A DNA stretch of 64,000 bases from assembly GCF_030124145.1 (NCBI RefSeq), contig NZ_JASKMS010000001.1:434001-498000 (forward strand). Direction: 5' to 3'. Positions 24,795 to 34,210 of the stretch are shown piece by piece (position 1 is the first letter of the stretch; every line of letters starts with the position of its first letter). Below the pieces are notes generated by a model that was not told the origin of the DNA, did not search any database, and saw nothing but the letters and a program-made list of their open reading frames with translations. This DNA is from Streptomyces sp. 378 (GTDB lineage Bacteria; Actinomycetota; Actinomycetes; Streptomycetales; Streptomycetaceae). Both the position numbers and the translations under genes were made by a program.

Positions 24795-26858
24795 GTGACC
24801 AGTTCCGGACGCCCGTACCGCAGACGCAAGCACGTCACCGTTGTGTCGCTCCTCCTGCTCGTGCTGTCGATCGCGCTCGGCCCGACACCGAGCTCGGCCG
24901 CCGGGACCGACTGGTGGGACCCGACCGCGCGGCCCGCTCCGGACTCCCGGATCAACGTCACGGGCGAGCCCTTCACCGGCACGAACGCCGCGGGCGAGGT
25001 GCGCGGCTTCGTCGACGCGCACGACCACATCTTCTCCAACGAGGCCTTCGGCGGCCGTCTGATCTGCGGAAAGGCCTTCTCCGAGCAAGGTGTGGCCGAC
25101 GCGCTCAAGGACTGCCCCGAGCACTACCCGGACGGCTCGCTCGCGATCTTCGACTTCATCACCAACGGGGGCGACGGCAAGCACGACCCGACCGGCTGGC
25201 CCACCTTCAAGGACTGGCCGGCGCACGACTCGCTGACCCACCAGCAGAACTACTACGCCTGGATCGAGCGGGCCTGGCGCGGCGGGCAGCGGGTGCTGGT
25301 CAACGACCTCGTCACCAACGGCGTGATCTGCTCGGTGTACTTCTTCAAGGACCGCTCCTGCGACGAGATGACGTCCATCCGGCTCCAGGCCCGGCTGACG
25401 TACGACATGCAGGCCTTCGTCGACCGGATGTACGGCGGGCCCGGCAAGGGCTGGTTCCGGGTCGTCACCGACAGCGCGCAGGCCCGCGAGGTCATCGAGC
25501 AGGGCAAGCTCGCGGTGGTCATGGGGGTCGAGACCTCCGAGCCCTTCGGCTGCAAGCAGGTCCTGGACATCGCGCAGTGCGACAGGGCCGACATCGACAA
25601 GGGCCTGGACGAACTGCACGCGCTGGGGGTGCGCAGCATGTTCCTGTGCCACAAGTTCGACAACGCCCTGTGCGGCGTGCGCTTCGACTCGGGCGCGCTC
25701 GGGACGGCCATCAACGTCGGGCAGTTCCTGTCGACCGGCACGTACTGGAAGACCGAGAAGTGCACGGGCCCGCAGCACGACAACCCCATCGGCAACGCGG
25801 CGGCGCCAGCGGCCGAGAAGAAGCTCCCGGCCGGCGAGGAGGTCCCCTCCTACAGCGCCGACGCCCAGTGCAACGTGCGGGGGCTCACCGACCTCGGGGA
25901 GTACGCCGTCCGCGGCATGATGAAGCGCGGCATGATGCTGGAGATCGACCACATGAGCGTCAAGGCCACCGGCCGGGTGCTCGACATCTTCGAGGCCGAG
26001 TCCTACCCCGGCGTGCTCTCCTCGCACAGCTGGATGGACATGGACTGGACCGAGCGGGTCTACGGGCTCGGCGGCTTCATCGCCCAGTACATGCACGGCT
26101 CCGAGGGCTTCGTCGCGGAGGCGAGGCGCACCGAGGCACTGCGTGACAAGTACGGCGTGGGCTACGGGTACGGCACCGACATGAACGGCGTCGGCGGCTG
26201 GCCGGGACCGCGCGGGGCGGACGCGCCGAACAAGGTCACCTACCCGTTCAAGAGCGTCGACGGCGGCTCGGTCATCGACCGGCAGACCACCGGCGAGCGC
26301 ACCTGGGACCTGAACACCGACGGCGCCGCCCACTACGGCCTCGTCCCGGACTGGATCGAGGACATCCGCCGGGTCGGCGGCCAGGACACGGTCGACGACC
26401 TGTTCCGGGGCGCCGAGTCCTACCTGGACACCTGGGCGGCCTCCGAGAACCACGAGGCCGGCACCGATCTGGCGGCCGGTTCCGCCGCGTCGGCCAGTTC
26501 CTCGGAGTGGAGCCTGTTCACGAGCTACCAGCCGCACCGGGCCGTCGACGGGGACCGCCGCACCCGCTGGGCCAGCGACTGGAGCGACGACCAGTGGTAC
26601 CGGATCGACCTCGGCTCCACCCGGACCGTCGGGCGGGTCACCCTCGACTGGGAGCGCGCGTACGCGAAGTCGTACCGGGTGGAGCTCTCCACCGACGGGA
26701 CGAACTGGCGGACCGCCTGGTCGACGACCGCAGGTGACGGAGGCCTGGACACCGCGCGGTTCGCCGGCACACCGGCCCGGTACGTCCGCGTCCACGGGCT
26801 GGAGCGCGGCACCGGGTGGGGCTACTCCCTCTACGAGGTCGGCGTCCACAGCGGCTGA
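24795..26858 (+). CDS. Secreted M19-type dipeptidase/amidohydrolase with discoidin (F5/8C) domain
   Basis: 687 aa. A signal peptide (RRRKHVTVVSLLLLVLSIAL...SSA) is followed by a TIM-barrel metallo-hydrolase with DAHDHIF (HxH), GVETSE, LCHKFDN, LSSHSW and YGTDMNG, as in membrane dipeptidase (M19) relatives. A C-terminal F5/8 type C domain (about 560-687; AVDGDRRTRWASDW, YVRVHG) probably binds cell-wall or plant glycans. GTG at 24795 with GAGGGA upstream. The substrate is unknown. A TetR gene follows after 19 bp. Confidence 0.82.
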   Translation: MTSSGRPYRRRKHVTVVSLLLLVLSIALGPTPSSAAGTDWWDPTARPAPDSRINVTGEPFTGTNAAGEVRGFVDAHDHIFSNEAFGGRLICGKAFSEQGVADALKDCPEHYPDGSLAIFDFITNGGDGKHDPTGWPTFKDWPAHDSLTHQQNYYAWIERAWRGGQRVLVNDLVTNGVICSVYFFKDRSCDEMTSIRLQARLTYDMQAFVDRMYGGPGKGWFRVVTDSAQAREVIEQGKLAVVMGVETSEPFGCKQVLDIAQCDRADIDKGLDELHALGVRSMFLCHKFDNALCGVRFDSGALGTAINVGQFLSTGTYWKTEKCTGPQHDNPIGNAAAPAAEKKLPAGEEVPSYSADAQCNVRGLTDLGEYAVRGMMKRGMMLEIDHMSVKATGRVLDIFEAESYPGVLSSHSWMDMDWTERVYGLGGFIAQYMHGSEGFVAEARRTEALRDKYGVGYGYGTDMNGVGGWPGPRGADAPNKVTYPFKSVDGGSVIDRQTTGERTWDLNTDGAAHYGLVPDWIEDIRRVGGQDTVDDLFRGAESYLDTWAASENHEAGTDLAAGSAASASSSEWSLFTSYQPHRAVDGDRRTRWASDWSDDQWYRIDLGSTRTVGRVTLDWERAYAKSYRVELSTDGTNWRTAWSTTAGDGGLDTARFAGTPARYVRVHGLERGTGWGYSLYEVGVHSG

Positions 26859-26877
26859 CACCCACGAGAGGGGCTCC

Positions 26878-27474
26878 ATGGCACGGCTGCCGTCCGCGGA
26901 GCGGCGGCGACAGCTCACCGAAGCGGCGATCAGGGCGATGGCCCGGGACGGCGTCCCCAGGACGACGACCCGGTCCATCGCCGCCGAGGCGGGCGTCTCG
27001 CTGAGCGTCGTCCACTACTGCTTCGACTCCAAGCAGCAGTTGATCGAATCCGTCATCACCACCATCACCGGGCATTACGTGACCGTGGTGAAGGAGGCCA
27101 TACGGCCCCGGAACACCCTTGAGGACACGGTCCGGGTCGGTTTCCAGGCGTACTGGGGCCACGTCCGGGCCCATCCCGACGAGCACATGCTCACCTATGA
27201 GCTGACGCAGTACGCCCTGCGTCAGCCCGGGTTCGAGCCCCTGGCACGCCGTCAGTACGAGCTCTACGCGGAGGCGTACACCGAGCTCATCGACCAGCTC
27301 CGGCAGTCCATGGGGCTGCGGCTGCGCGTACCCGTGCCCGTCCTGGCCCGCTACCTGGCCGCCATGACCGACGGACTGACCCTCAACTTCCTCGTGCTGG
27401 GGGACGAGTCGGCCTGGGCGGGCATCCTCGACACGGTCACCGCGCACATCGCCGGGTTGGTGCACGACGACTGA
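26878..27474 (+). CDS. TetR-family regulator
   Basis: 198 aa. N-terminal TetR domain (TTTRSIAAEAGVSLSVVHYCFDSKQQLIE) and a C-terminal domain with the BetI/TetR_C_6-like layout. Co-directional, 19 bp downstream of the secreted hydrolase, so it probably controls that gene or is co-induced with it. GAGAGGGG ribosome site. Confidence 0.9.
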   Translation: MARLPSAERRRQLTEAAIRAMARDGVPRTTTRSIAAEAGVSLSVVHYCFDSKQQLIESVITTITGHYVTVVKEAIRPRNTLEDTVRVGFQAYWGHVRAHPDEHMLTYELTQYALRQPGFEPLARRQYELYAEAYTELIDQLRQSMGLRLRVPVPVLARYLAAMTDGLTLNFLVLGDESAWAGILDTVTAHIAGLVHDD

Positions 27475-27598
27475 CGGGGGGCGCTCTCCCGAGTTGGTTG
27501 TCATGGGAACGCCACCGAGGGGCACTCGAACACAACAAGGCGAAAGTGAGGAGAGTGCGGCCCTTTCGGTCCGTGCCATCGACAACTGGGAGTTCTCC

Positions 27599-27886
27599 AT
27601 GGCGAGTTATGGCGGTTCCTCTGCCGCGTCCTCCGGTTCGCGCACCAACGGCCTGGCGATCGCGAGCCTGTGCTGCGGCATCATCGGCCTGTTCCTGCTG
27701 AACATCGTTCTCGGCCCGCTGGCCATCATCTTCGGTGCCATCGCCCGCCGCCAGGCATCGGTCAAGAACGGCGCCGGCATGGCGAAGGCGGGCATCATCC
27801 TCGGCGTCGTCGACGTGGTGCTGTGGCTCGTGCTCCTGGCCGTGGCCAGCAGCAACGGCGGCTTCACCTGGTACGTCGGCGGCTGA
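27599..27886 (+). CDS. DUF4190 membrane protein
   Basis: 95 aa. A short Ser/Gly-rich start and two transmembrane helices (LAIASLCCGIIGLFLLNIVLG and AGIILGVVDVVLWLVLLAVA) around IIFGAIARRQA, the DUF4190 layout. Function unknown. GGGAG precedes the ATG. It stands alone, followed by an inverted repeat. Confidence 0.85.
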   Translation: MASYGGSSAASSGSRTNGLAIASLCCGIIGLFLLNIVLGPLAIIFGAIARRQASVKNGAGMAKAGIILGVVDVVLWLVLLAVASSNGGFTWYVGG

Positions 27887-27905
27887 GCACCGCATCAGGA
27901 CCGAC

Positions 27906-27951
27906 GCGGGGCATGCGGGCGGACGGGTCGGCGGACTCGCGCATGCCCCGC
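27906..27951. terminator. Inverted repeat after DUF4190
   Basis: A 12-bp perfect stem GCGGGGCATGCG (27906-27917 with 27940-27951) and 22-nt loop lies between convergent genes and is likely a bidirectional terminator. Confidence 0.6.
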
Positions 27952-28051
27952 GATCGGACGAACGTCCCCTGCCAGGCCGTTGTTCACCCTCCCCCGCCGA
28001 TGACGAGCACCTGACCCACGTCCGGTGTCCCCTCGGTTCCGCGGCCTCGTG

Positions 28052-28495
28052 TCAGGCGTCGTACGGTACGTCGCCGACCGGGGCACCGGGGCGGGGCCGG
28101 TCGAGGGCCAGACGGCGGTAGGCGGCGCGGGCGTGGACGAGGCGGGCCAGGCCGGTGCCGACGAGGGCGGCGGTGAACAGGCAGGCCAGCCACGTGGTGT
28201 CGCGGTGACCGGCCCAGGTGAGGACACCGGCGGGCGGTATGGCGAAGCCGTTGAGGAACAGCCAGCACAGCACAGCCGTTCCGGGGGCGGCTGTGAACCG
28301 TGCGCACAGGCCCAGCAGGGCGGCCAGCAGGGACAGGCCGGACAGGGCCACTTCGGGCCGGTCCGTCCCCACCACGGTGTTGAGGAGCGCCACCAGCACC
28401 AGTGCGCCACCACCGGCCCCGGCCCACACCAGCGGCGTGGCCACGGGCTGGGGGACGGGCCTGGCTCCGGTGCCCAGGGGCTTCCACTCGATCAT
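28052..28495 (-). CDS. Four-helix membrane protein, DUF4118-like
   Basis: 147 aa with four hydrophobic segments. LSLLAALLGLCARF...WLFLNGFAIPPAGVLTW resembles the DUF4118 membrane module of KdpD-type sensor kinases, but there is no kinase domain. ATG at 28495 behind GGAAGGA; the open frame extends upstream without coding character. It lies beside a cation antiporter, so an ion-related role is possible but not shown. Confidence 0.6.
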   Translation of the reverse strand: MIEWKPLGTGARPVPQPVATPLVWAGAGGGALVLVALLNTVVGTDRPEVALSGLSLLAALLGLCARFTAAPGTAVLCWLFLNGFAIPPAGVLTWAGHRDTTWLACLFTAALVGTGLARLVHARAAYRRLALDRPRPGAPVGDVPYDA

Positions 28496-28755
28496 CCCGG
28501 CGCTTCCTTCCGTTCCTCCTGAACGGCGATTCTCCCCCGGCCCCCGGCCGTTCCCCCGGGTGCTCGCCAGGCTGCCAGCAAGCTTCCCCCCGGGAAGACA
28601 CCCGATCCGGACAGCCGACCCGGCCGGGCGGGCAGCGGGCAGGACGGCCGGAAACACGGGGATGGTCCGGGCCCCCAGGTGCGGGGGACGGCGGACACGG
28701 GCGCCCGTCCTTGAGCGGCTTCCACGACCGTGCCGGGGCTCCCCGGTCGGTCAGG

Positions 28756-29967
28756 TCAACGGTGGGCCGGGGCCGGTTCCTTGGGCGGGTCGGCGAGTGG
28801 TGTCCGGGCAGCCGCCGCGCGGCGGGTGACGTGGGTGGCGAGGGGCTCCGTCCAGCGGGCGGCCAGGGGACCCCAGACGACCAGGATCAGGACGTAGGCC
28901 GTGGCCAGGGGTCCGATGCGGGGTTCGGTGCCGACGGCGAGGCCGGCGATGACGATGGAGAACTCGCCGCGTGCGACCAGCGTGCCGCCCGCCCGCCAGC
29001 GGCCCCGGGGCGAGATCCCGGCACGGCGGGCGGCCCAGTAGCCGGTGGCGATCTTCGTCAGGGTCGTGACGGCGGCCAGGGCGAGCGCGGGCAGCAGGAC
29101 GGGCGGGATGGCTGCGGGGTCGGTGTGCAGTCCGAAGAAGACGAAGAACACCGCGGCGAACAGGTCCCGCAGCGGGGTGAGGAGACTGCTGGCGCCCTCG
29201 GCGACCTCACCGGACAGGGCTATGCCGACCAGGAACGCGCCCACGGCCGCGGACACGTGCAACTGCTGGGCGAGACCCGCCACGAGGAGGGTCAGCCCGA
29301 GGACGGCCAGGAGGAGCATCTCGGCGCTGTCCGAGGACACCGCCCGGCTGACCAGCCGGCCGTGCCGAAGCGCCACGTAGAGGACGGCGCCGACCGTGCC
29401 CAGCGAGATCAGCAGGGTGACGGCCCCGCCCGCCAGGCCCGCCCCGGCCAGCAGCGCGGTGAGGATGGGCAGGTAGACCGCCATGGCCAGGTCCTCCAGG
29501 ACCAGCACGCCGAGGACGACCGGCGTCTCGCGGTTGCCGAGCCTGCGCAGGTCGCCCAGCACCTTCGCGATGACCCCGGAGGAGGAGATCCAGGTGACTC
29601 CGGCCAGCGCGACGGCGGCCACCGGACCCCAGCCGAGCAGGAACGCCATCGCGGCCCCCGGTACGGCGTTGAGAACGAAGTCGACGGCACCGGAGGGGTA
29701 CTGGGTCTTCAGCGTCGTGACGAGTTCGGAGGCGCTGTACTCCAGGCCGAGCAGGAGCAGCAGCAGGATGACGCCTATCTCGGCGCCGGTGGCGACGAAC
29801 TCCTCACTGGCCCGCAGCGGCAGGATGCCGCCCTGGCCGAAGGCGAGTCCGGCCAGCAGGTACAGGGGTATGGGCGAGAAGCCCACCCGTCCGGCGAGGC
29901 GTCCCAGGAGTCCCAGGGCGAGGATGATCGCCCCGAGTTCGATGAGCATGGCGGTGGTGTCGTGCAC
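28756..29967 (-). CDS. CPA2-family cation:proton antiporter (KefB/NapA-like)
   Basis: 403 aa with about 12 helices. Motifs include GVILLLLLLGLEYS, TWISSSGVIAKVL, the PVVLGVLVLEDLAMA region and AAVGAFLVGIALSGE. It exchanges K+ or Na+ for protons. The GTG at 29967 with GGAGGT nine bases upstream was chosen; the frame continues upstream as a Pro/Arg-rich stretch of no coding character. No TrkA_N/C domain is fused or adjacent. Confidence 0.88.
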   Translation of the reverse strand: MHDTTAMLIELGAIILALGLLGRLAGRVGFSPIPLYLLAGLAFGQGGILPLRASEEFVATGAEIGVILLLLLLGLEYSASELVTTLKTQYPSGAVDFVLNAVPGAAMAFLLGWGPVAAVALAGVTWISSSGVIAKVLGDLRRLGNRETPVVLGVLVLEDLAMAVYLPILTALLAGAGLAGGAVTLLISLGTVGAVLYVALRHGRLVSRAVSSDSAEMLLLAVLGLTLLVAGLAQQLHVSAAVGAFLVGIALSGEVAEGASSLLTPLRDLFAAVFFVFFGLHTDPAAIPPVLLPALALAAVTTLTKIATGYWAARRAGISPRGRWRAGGTLVARGEFSIVIAGLAVGTEPRIGPLATAYVLILVVWGPLAARWTEPLATHVTRRAAAARTPLADPPKEPAPAHR

Positions 29968-30863
29968 GGGCGTCTGACCTCCGTTGATCGGGTCTGCGGC
30001 GTCTGTGCCATTGCGGTGCGACGGCCGGGCGGAGGGCCGGGTCGTCGCAGGGGTGGAGCGGGGCGGGCGGGCGCTGCCCGGCCGGATTCGGCGCCGGGCG
30101 CGGGCACCCGGCGGTACGGCTCGGTGAGCAGTGCGGGGGAGCGAGAGGGGATCCGGCCCCGGCGCGGCAGGGTCCGGATCACACGGTGCGGTCGAGACGC
30201 CCGGCGCGTGCCCCGCCCGGGCCGTCGTCGGCCGGGGGAACGTCACGCGCCGACGCGTCAGGCGTCACACGTCAGGACGACGGAGAACCGCTCACGCGGC
30301 GCGGCCGGTATCAGGGACGCCGTCACGGGCGGCGTTGTGGACGCGGACAGGCACCACTCGCCCCATGTCACGCCCCCCTCACACCGGCCCGGAGACCGGG
30401 CGGCCACTGTGTCGACGAACTGAACGGAGCCGTATCACGTGCGACGACTGTGCGCGGCCACGCTCAACCGAGCGTAAGAGCTCGGTAAAGGATCCTAGCG
30501 CACGCCAACAGCCGGTGATCGCACAGCAGTTCTGAGGAAGGACGGGATCGCGAGGAGTCGCGGCGCACGTTCCCCTGGTACGAGCAGACCACCGCCCGGC
30601 CGGAGGTCCGACCGGATCCTGTTGTGGCGCTCCCTGTCCGGCGACCCCGGCCGTGACATCGCCCACTGGACCAGAGGCCGGGGAGCGGGGACCGAGGTCC
30701 GGAAGCGAACCGGCCAAGTGGTCGTGGCGGAAAAGGGAACTCGAAGCGCCCTCGCGCCATGACGGAAACGACAACCCTGGTTCCGCCGTGCCCGTCCGCC
30801 CGCCCCCGCTACGGTTTCGGTTCCGGGAGTCGGGCCGCACAAGACGGGGGGGCGTACGTCGCC
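29968..30863. other. Long divergent intergenic region
   Basis: About 900 bp between the antiporter and the histidine kinase. On the minus strand a possible promoter (TTGGCG...TAGGAT, near 30494-30515) is followed by an ACCGAGC/GCTCGGT hairpin. Further on is a 24-codon frame (30366 to 30292, MGRVVPVRVHNAARDG...) with a G-rich ribosome site, a possible leader peptide. I see no other gene. Confidence 0.35.
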
Positions 30864-32036
30864 ATGGGCATAGGCGGGGAGCTGCGCGGGGGGTGGGAGC
30901 GGGGGCGGGCCCTCGCGGCGGACCATCCGCTCCTGGTCGACATCGGCATCGCCCTGCTCGTCCAGGGCGCGATGACCATGCCGTTCCTCGTACCGCGTGC
31001 GCCCGGACTGCCGCCGGCGACCTGGGCCGCGTACGGGCTGGGCACGCTCACCGTCGTGCCCCTGGTCTGGCGCAGGCACGCTCCCCTCGCCGTGCTGTTC
31101 GCGGTGCTGGCCGCCAACGCGCTGTACCGGCTGACCGTCGACGGACCCGGGCAACCGCTGCCGTACACGGGGCTGGTGGCCGTCTACACCGTCGCCGCGC
31201 TGTCGGGCCCGCGTGCGCGGCTCCTCACCGGGCTGGTGCTGATGGTCGCCGTGCCGGTGGGCGTGTGGCTCAACACCCGGTCGGCGCGTGAACTGACCTT
31301 CTCGCTCTTCGTCTTCGCCGCCGCCTACGTCTTCGGGCGGCTGACCGATGCCCGGCAGCGGGCGCACCGCGTCGAGGCCGAACAGGCCGCCGCACGCGAA
31401 CGGGCGCGCATCGCACGGGAGATGCACGACATCCTCTCCCACGCCGTGAGCCTGATGATCGTGCAGGCCGAGGCCGGGCCGGTGGCGGTGCGTGCCGCGC
31501 CCGAGCGGGCCGAGGCGGCCTTCGACGCCATCTCGGCGACCGGGCGGGACGCCATGGCCCAGCTGCGTCACATGCTGGGGGTGCTGCGGGACGGCGGGGA
31601 CGACACCGGCGGCACCGCCCCGCGCGAGCCGCAGCCCGGACTCGCGGCGCTGCCCGGGCTTCTCGACCGGGTGCGCGGGAGCGGACTCGATGTGGTGTAC
31701 CGGTCCGAGGGGGAGGTCGCGCCGGTGGCCGGCGACGTCGAGGTCACCGTCTTCCGGGTGGTGCAGGAGGCCCTGACCAATGTCGTCAAGCACGCGGAGG
31801 CGCATACGGCTACAGTCCAACTTTCTTACGCGAGGCACGAGTTGGAGGTGGCCGTGACCGATGACGGGCGTGGGGCGCACGCCGTGTCCCGCCGTGGCGG
31901 GCACGGGCTCGTCGGCATCCGTGAACGGGCCGCGGCCCACGGGGGCGGCGCGGCCGCCGGGCCGGGGTCGGGCGGGCGCGGCTTCGAGGTGCGGGTGCGC
32001 ATTCCCCTGTCCGCCGCGGCGGAGGTGAGGGCGTGA
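30864..32036 (+). CDS. NarL-type sensor histidine kinase
   Basis: 390 aa. Four to five membrane helices (residues 20-160) lead to a HisKA_3 dimerisation helix with the phospho-acceptor His in RIAREMHDILSHAVSLMI, then an HATPase domain (VVQEALTNVVKHAEAH, N box; VTDDGRGAH; GHGLVGIRER). No extracellular sensor domain, so it probably senses membrane or envelope state. The ATG at 30864 is chosen; an ATG at 30759 is in frame but looks non-coding. It overlaps its regulator by GTGA. Confidence 0.9.
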   Translation: MGIGGELRGGWERGRALAADHPLLVDIGIALLVQGAMTMPFLVPRAPGLPPATWAAYGLGTLTVVPLVWRRHAPLAVLFAVLAANALYRLTVDGPGQPLPYTGLVAVYTVAALSGPRARLLTGLVLMVAVPVGVWLNTRSARELTFSLFVFAAAYVFGRLTDARQRAHRVEAEQAAARERARIAREMHDILSHAVSLMIVQAEAGPVAVRAAPERAEAAFDAISATGRDAMAQLRHMLGVLRDGGDDTGGTAPREPQPGLAALPGLLDRVRGSGLDVVYRSEGEVAPVAGDVEVTVFRVVQEALTNVVKHAEAHTATVQLSYARHELEVAVTDDGRGAHAVSRRGGHGLVGIRERAAAHGGGAAAGPGSGGRGFEVRVRIPLSAAAEVRA

Positions 32037-32743
32037 CGATCCGTGTCGTGATCGCCGACGACCAGGAGCTCGTGCGCAGCGGCTTCGCGATGATCCTGGA
32101 CGCGCAGCCGGACATCGACGTCGTCGCCGAGGCGGGCGACGGTGGCGAGGCCGTCGACGCGGTGCGGCGGCACGCGCCCGAGGTGGCGCTGCTCGACATC
32201 CGGATGCCCCGCATGGACGGCATCGAGGCCTGCCGTGCGATCAGTGCGGCGGGCGACTGCCGGACGGTGATGCTGACGACCTTCGACTCCGACGCGTACG
32301 TGTACGACGCGCTGCACGCGGGCGCGAGCGGCTTCCTCCTCAAGGACGTCCGCCGGGACGACCTCGTGCACGCCGTACGGGTCGTCGCCCGGGGCGACTC
32401 GCTGCTCGCACCCTCCGTCGCCCGGCGCCTGGTGGAGCAGTACACCCGGCCCGCCGCCCGGTCCCGCCGGCCCGACCCCCGGCTGGACGCGCTGACCGCC
32501 CGGGAGCGCCAGACGCTGCTGCTGCTCGCCCGGGGTCTGTCGAACGCCGAGATCGCCGCCGAGCTGGTGGTCAGCGACCACACCGTGAAGACGCACGTCG
32601 GCAACGTGCTCGCCAAGCTGGGCCTCAGGGACCGGATCCAGGCCGTCATCTGCGCCTACGAGACCGGCCTGGTCGCTCCCGGGGATCCCCCGCCCGGGGG
32701 AGGCTCCCGCTCCGGGTCCTCCCCCGCACCGGCGAGGAAGTGA
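32033..32743 (+). CDS. NarL/FixJ-family response regulator
   Basis: 236 aa. Receiver domain with acidic pocket DD (9-10), phospho-acceptor Asp55 in LLDIRMPR and Lys in FLLKD; C-terminal LuxR helix-turn-helix (LTARERQTLLLLARGLSNAE...VSDHTVKTHVGNVLAKL). It is the cognate partner of the kinase, sharing the GTGA overlap. A Gly/Ser/Pro-rich tail ends the protein. The downstream secreted hydrolase is a candidate target. Confidence 0.94.
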   Translation: MTIRVVIADDQELVRSGFAMILDAQPDIDVVAEAGDGGEAVDAVRRHAPEVALLDIRMPRMDGIEACRAISAAGDCRTVMLTTFDSDAYVYDALHAGASGFLLKDVRRDDLVHAVRVVARGDSLLAPSVARRLVEQYTRPAARSRRPDPRLDALTARERQTLLLLARGLSNAEIAAELVVSDHTVKTHVGNVLAKLGLRDRIQAVICAYETGLVAPGDPPPGGGSRSGSSPAPARK

Positions 32744-32839
32744 CGTCCCAGGACCACCGGTGCGGGCGATCCGCGTGGCGGCCGCGCCGCGGAGGATGAA
32801 GCCGTCACTCGACGTCGCCCCCTCTCGCCGGAGTTCGCC

Positions 32840-34003
32840 ATGAAGACCCGTACCAGCCTGCTGACCGCCGCCGTACTCGTCGTGGGGATCGCCGCGGGGC
32901 CGTCCGTGCTCCCGGCCGCCGCCTCCGCCCCGGCCGCGTCGACGGCCGCGCCGTCCCCGGACGCCGCCCTCGAAGCCGCGATCGCCGGCCTCCCCGACGC
33001 CGACGCCACCGCCGCCCTCGTCCGCGTCGGCGGCGAGGAGGGCGTCTGGCACGGCAGTTCGGGGGTGCGTGATCTGCGGACCGGCCGGGCCGCCGACCCG
33101 GCGGCCCGCTTCCGCGCCGGGTCCGTGACCAAGGTCTTCACCGCCGCGGTCGCGCTGCAACTGGCCGAGGAGGGTCGGCTAAACCTGGACCGCAGCGTCC
33201 GCTCGTATCTGCCGGACCTGATCCCGGCGTCCTACGGGGGCGTCACCGTCCGCCAGCTCCTCGACCACACGCACGGCATTCCGGCCCCGGACTTCCCCGG
33301 CACCACAGTCGAGGAGTGGTACGCGCACCGCTTCCGCGTCCACGACCCCCGGGACATGGTCCGCTCGGCGACGTCGAAGGACCCCGAGTTCGCGCCGGGC
33401 GAGCGGCAGCACTACCTGAACATCGGGTACACGATCGCGGGCCTGCTCATCGAGCGCGTCACGCATGACTCCTACGAGCGTCAGGTCGCCCGGCGGGTGC
33501 TCGCGCCGCTGGAGCTGCGGAGCACCTCCTTCCCGGGGACGAACCCGCGCATCACCGGGCCGCACAACCACGGCTACCAGATCATGCGGCTCGACGACGG
33601 CACGACGGGGCTCCGGGACGTCTCCGTGTGGGGGGCGACGGACGGCTGGGCGGCCGGGGACATCATCTCCACCACCGCGGACCTGGAGCGCTTCACCCAC
33701 GCCCTGTTCCGGGGACAGGTCGTGCGCGGGCCGCTGCTGGAGGAGATGTTCACGCTGCCCCGGGTGAGCGACTTCCGGAGCGGGAAACCGGCCGCCTACT
33801 CCGCCGGCCTGTCCATGAAGGTGCTGGGCGGACGCGAGGTGTGGGGCAAGACGGGCGGGCGCTGGGGGTACAACGCCGCCATCGCCTCCACCCGCGACGG
33901 CTCCCGCACCCTCGTCTACAGCGTCAACTCCACCGACGCCAAGGGCCAGGGCATGAGCAGGACCGCCGAGAACATCATCGTGGCGGCCTACGGCAGGCCG
34001 TAG
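32840..34003 (+). CDS. Secreted serine hydrolase (beta-lactamase/DD-peptidase family)
   Basis: 387 aa. A signal peptide (1-30) is followed by a class C/DD-carboxypeptidase fold: nucleophile Ser95 and Lys98 in AGSVTKVF, Tyr in QHYLNIGY, and GKTGGRWGY as the third motif. Similar Streptomyces proteins are R61-type D-alanyl-D-alanine carboxypeptidases or esterases. It lies 96 bp after the two-component genes and may respond to them. Whether it hydrolyses peptidoglycan, esters or beta-lactams cannot be told. Confidence 0.88.
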   Translation: MKTRTSLLTAAVLVVGIAAGPSVLPAAASAPAASTAAPSPDAALEAAIAGLPDADATAALVRVGGEEGVWHGSSGVRDLRTGRAADPAARFRAGSVTKVFTAAVALQLAEEGRLNLDRSVRSYLPDLIPASYGGVTVRQLLDHTHGIPAPDFPGTTVEEWYAHRFRVHDPRDMVRSATSKDPEFAPGERQHYLNIGYTIAGLLIERVTHDSYERQVARRVLAPLELRSTSFPGTNPRITGPHNHGYQIMRLDDGTTGLRDVSVWGATDGWAAGDIISTTADLERFTHALFRGQVVRGPLLEEMFTLPRVSDFRSGKPAAYSAGLSMKVLGGREVWGKTGGRWGYNAAIASTRDGSRTLVYSVNSTDAKGQGMSRTAENIIVAAYGRP

Positions 34004-34018
34004 GCCGGCTCGGCGAGA

Positions 34019-34052
34019 GGGTGGGCCGCCCGGAAGGCCGGACGGCCCACCC
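34019..34052 (+). terminator. Terminator after the serine hydrolase
   Basis: GGGTGGGCCG / CGGCCCACCC stem (34019-34028 with 34043-34052), close after the stop. Confidence 0.6.
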
Positions 34053-34128
34053 GACGCAGAAAATCAGCCACGTCAGGCGTGATCCACCTCCCATATGAGA
34101 TTCCCGAGCCAACCGAGCCGGCTTGTGC

Positions 34129-34168
34129 TACCTTGGCTGGTGTTGCAGTTTTGGTTCCCAAAGACTTC
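34129..34168 (+). promoter_or_regulatory. Promoter and conserved leader start of the second csp gene
   Basis: TACCTT at 34129-34134 lies in GTGCTAC, the same context as the first csp -10. GTTGCAG..TTGGTT.CCA.A (34141-34162) matches the leader at 21470-21490. The RNA leader would be about 165 nt. Confidence 0.45.
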
Positions 34169-34210
34169 GAGTGCTCTATCGGCCTCCGTCGACGAGCACT
34201 CTTTTTGTTT
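34169..34210 (+). terminator. Attenuator hairpin in the csp leader
   Basis: GAGTGCTC pairs with GAGCACTC across a 17-nt loop and is followed at once by TTTTTGTTT. This is a textbook intrinsic terminator lying about 100 nt upstream of the csp start codon on the sense strand. It would cut the leader unless anti-terminated, for example at low temperature. Confidence 0.7.

Noticed and set aside
29968..30863. c-di-AMP or other known riboswitch upstream of the antiporter
   Set aside because: No recognisable conserved riboswitch core could be found; only a simple hairpin and a small open frame are visible.
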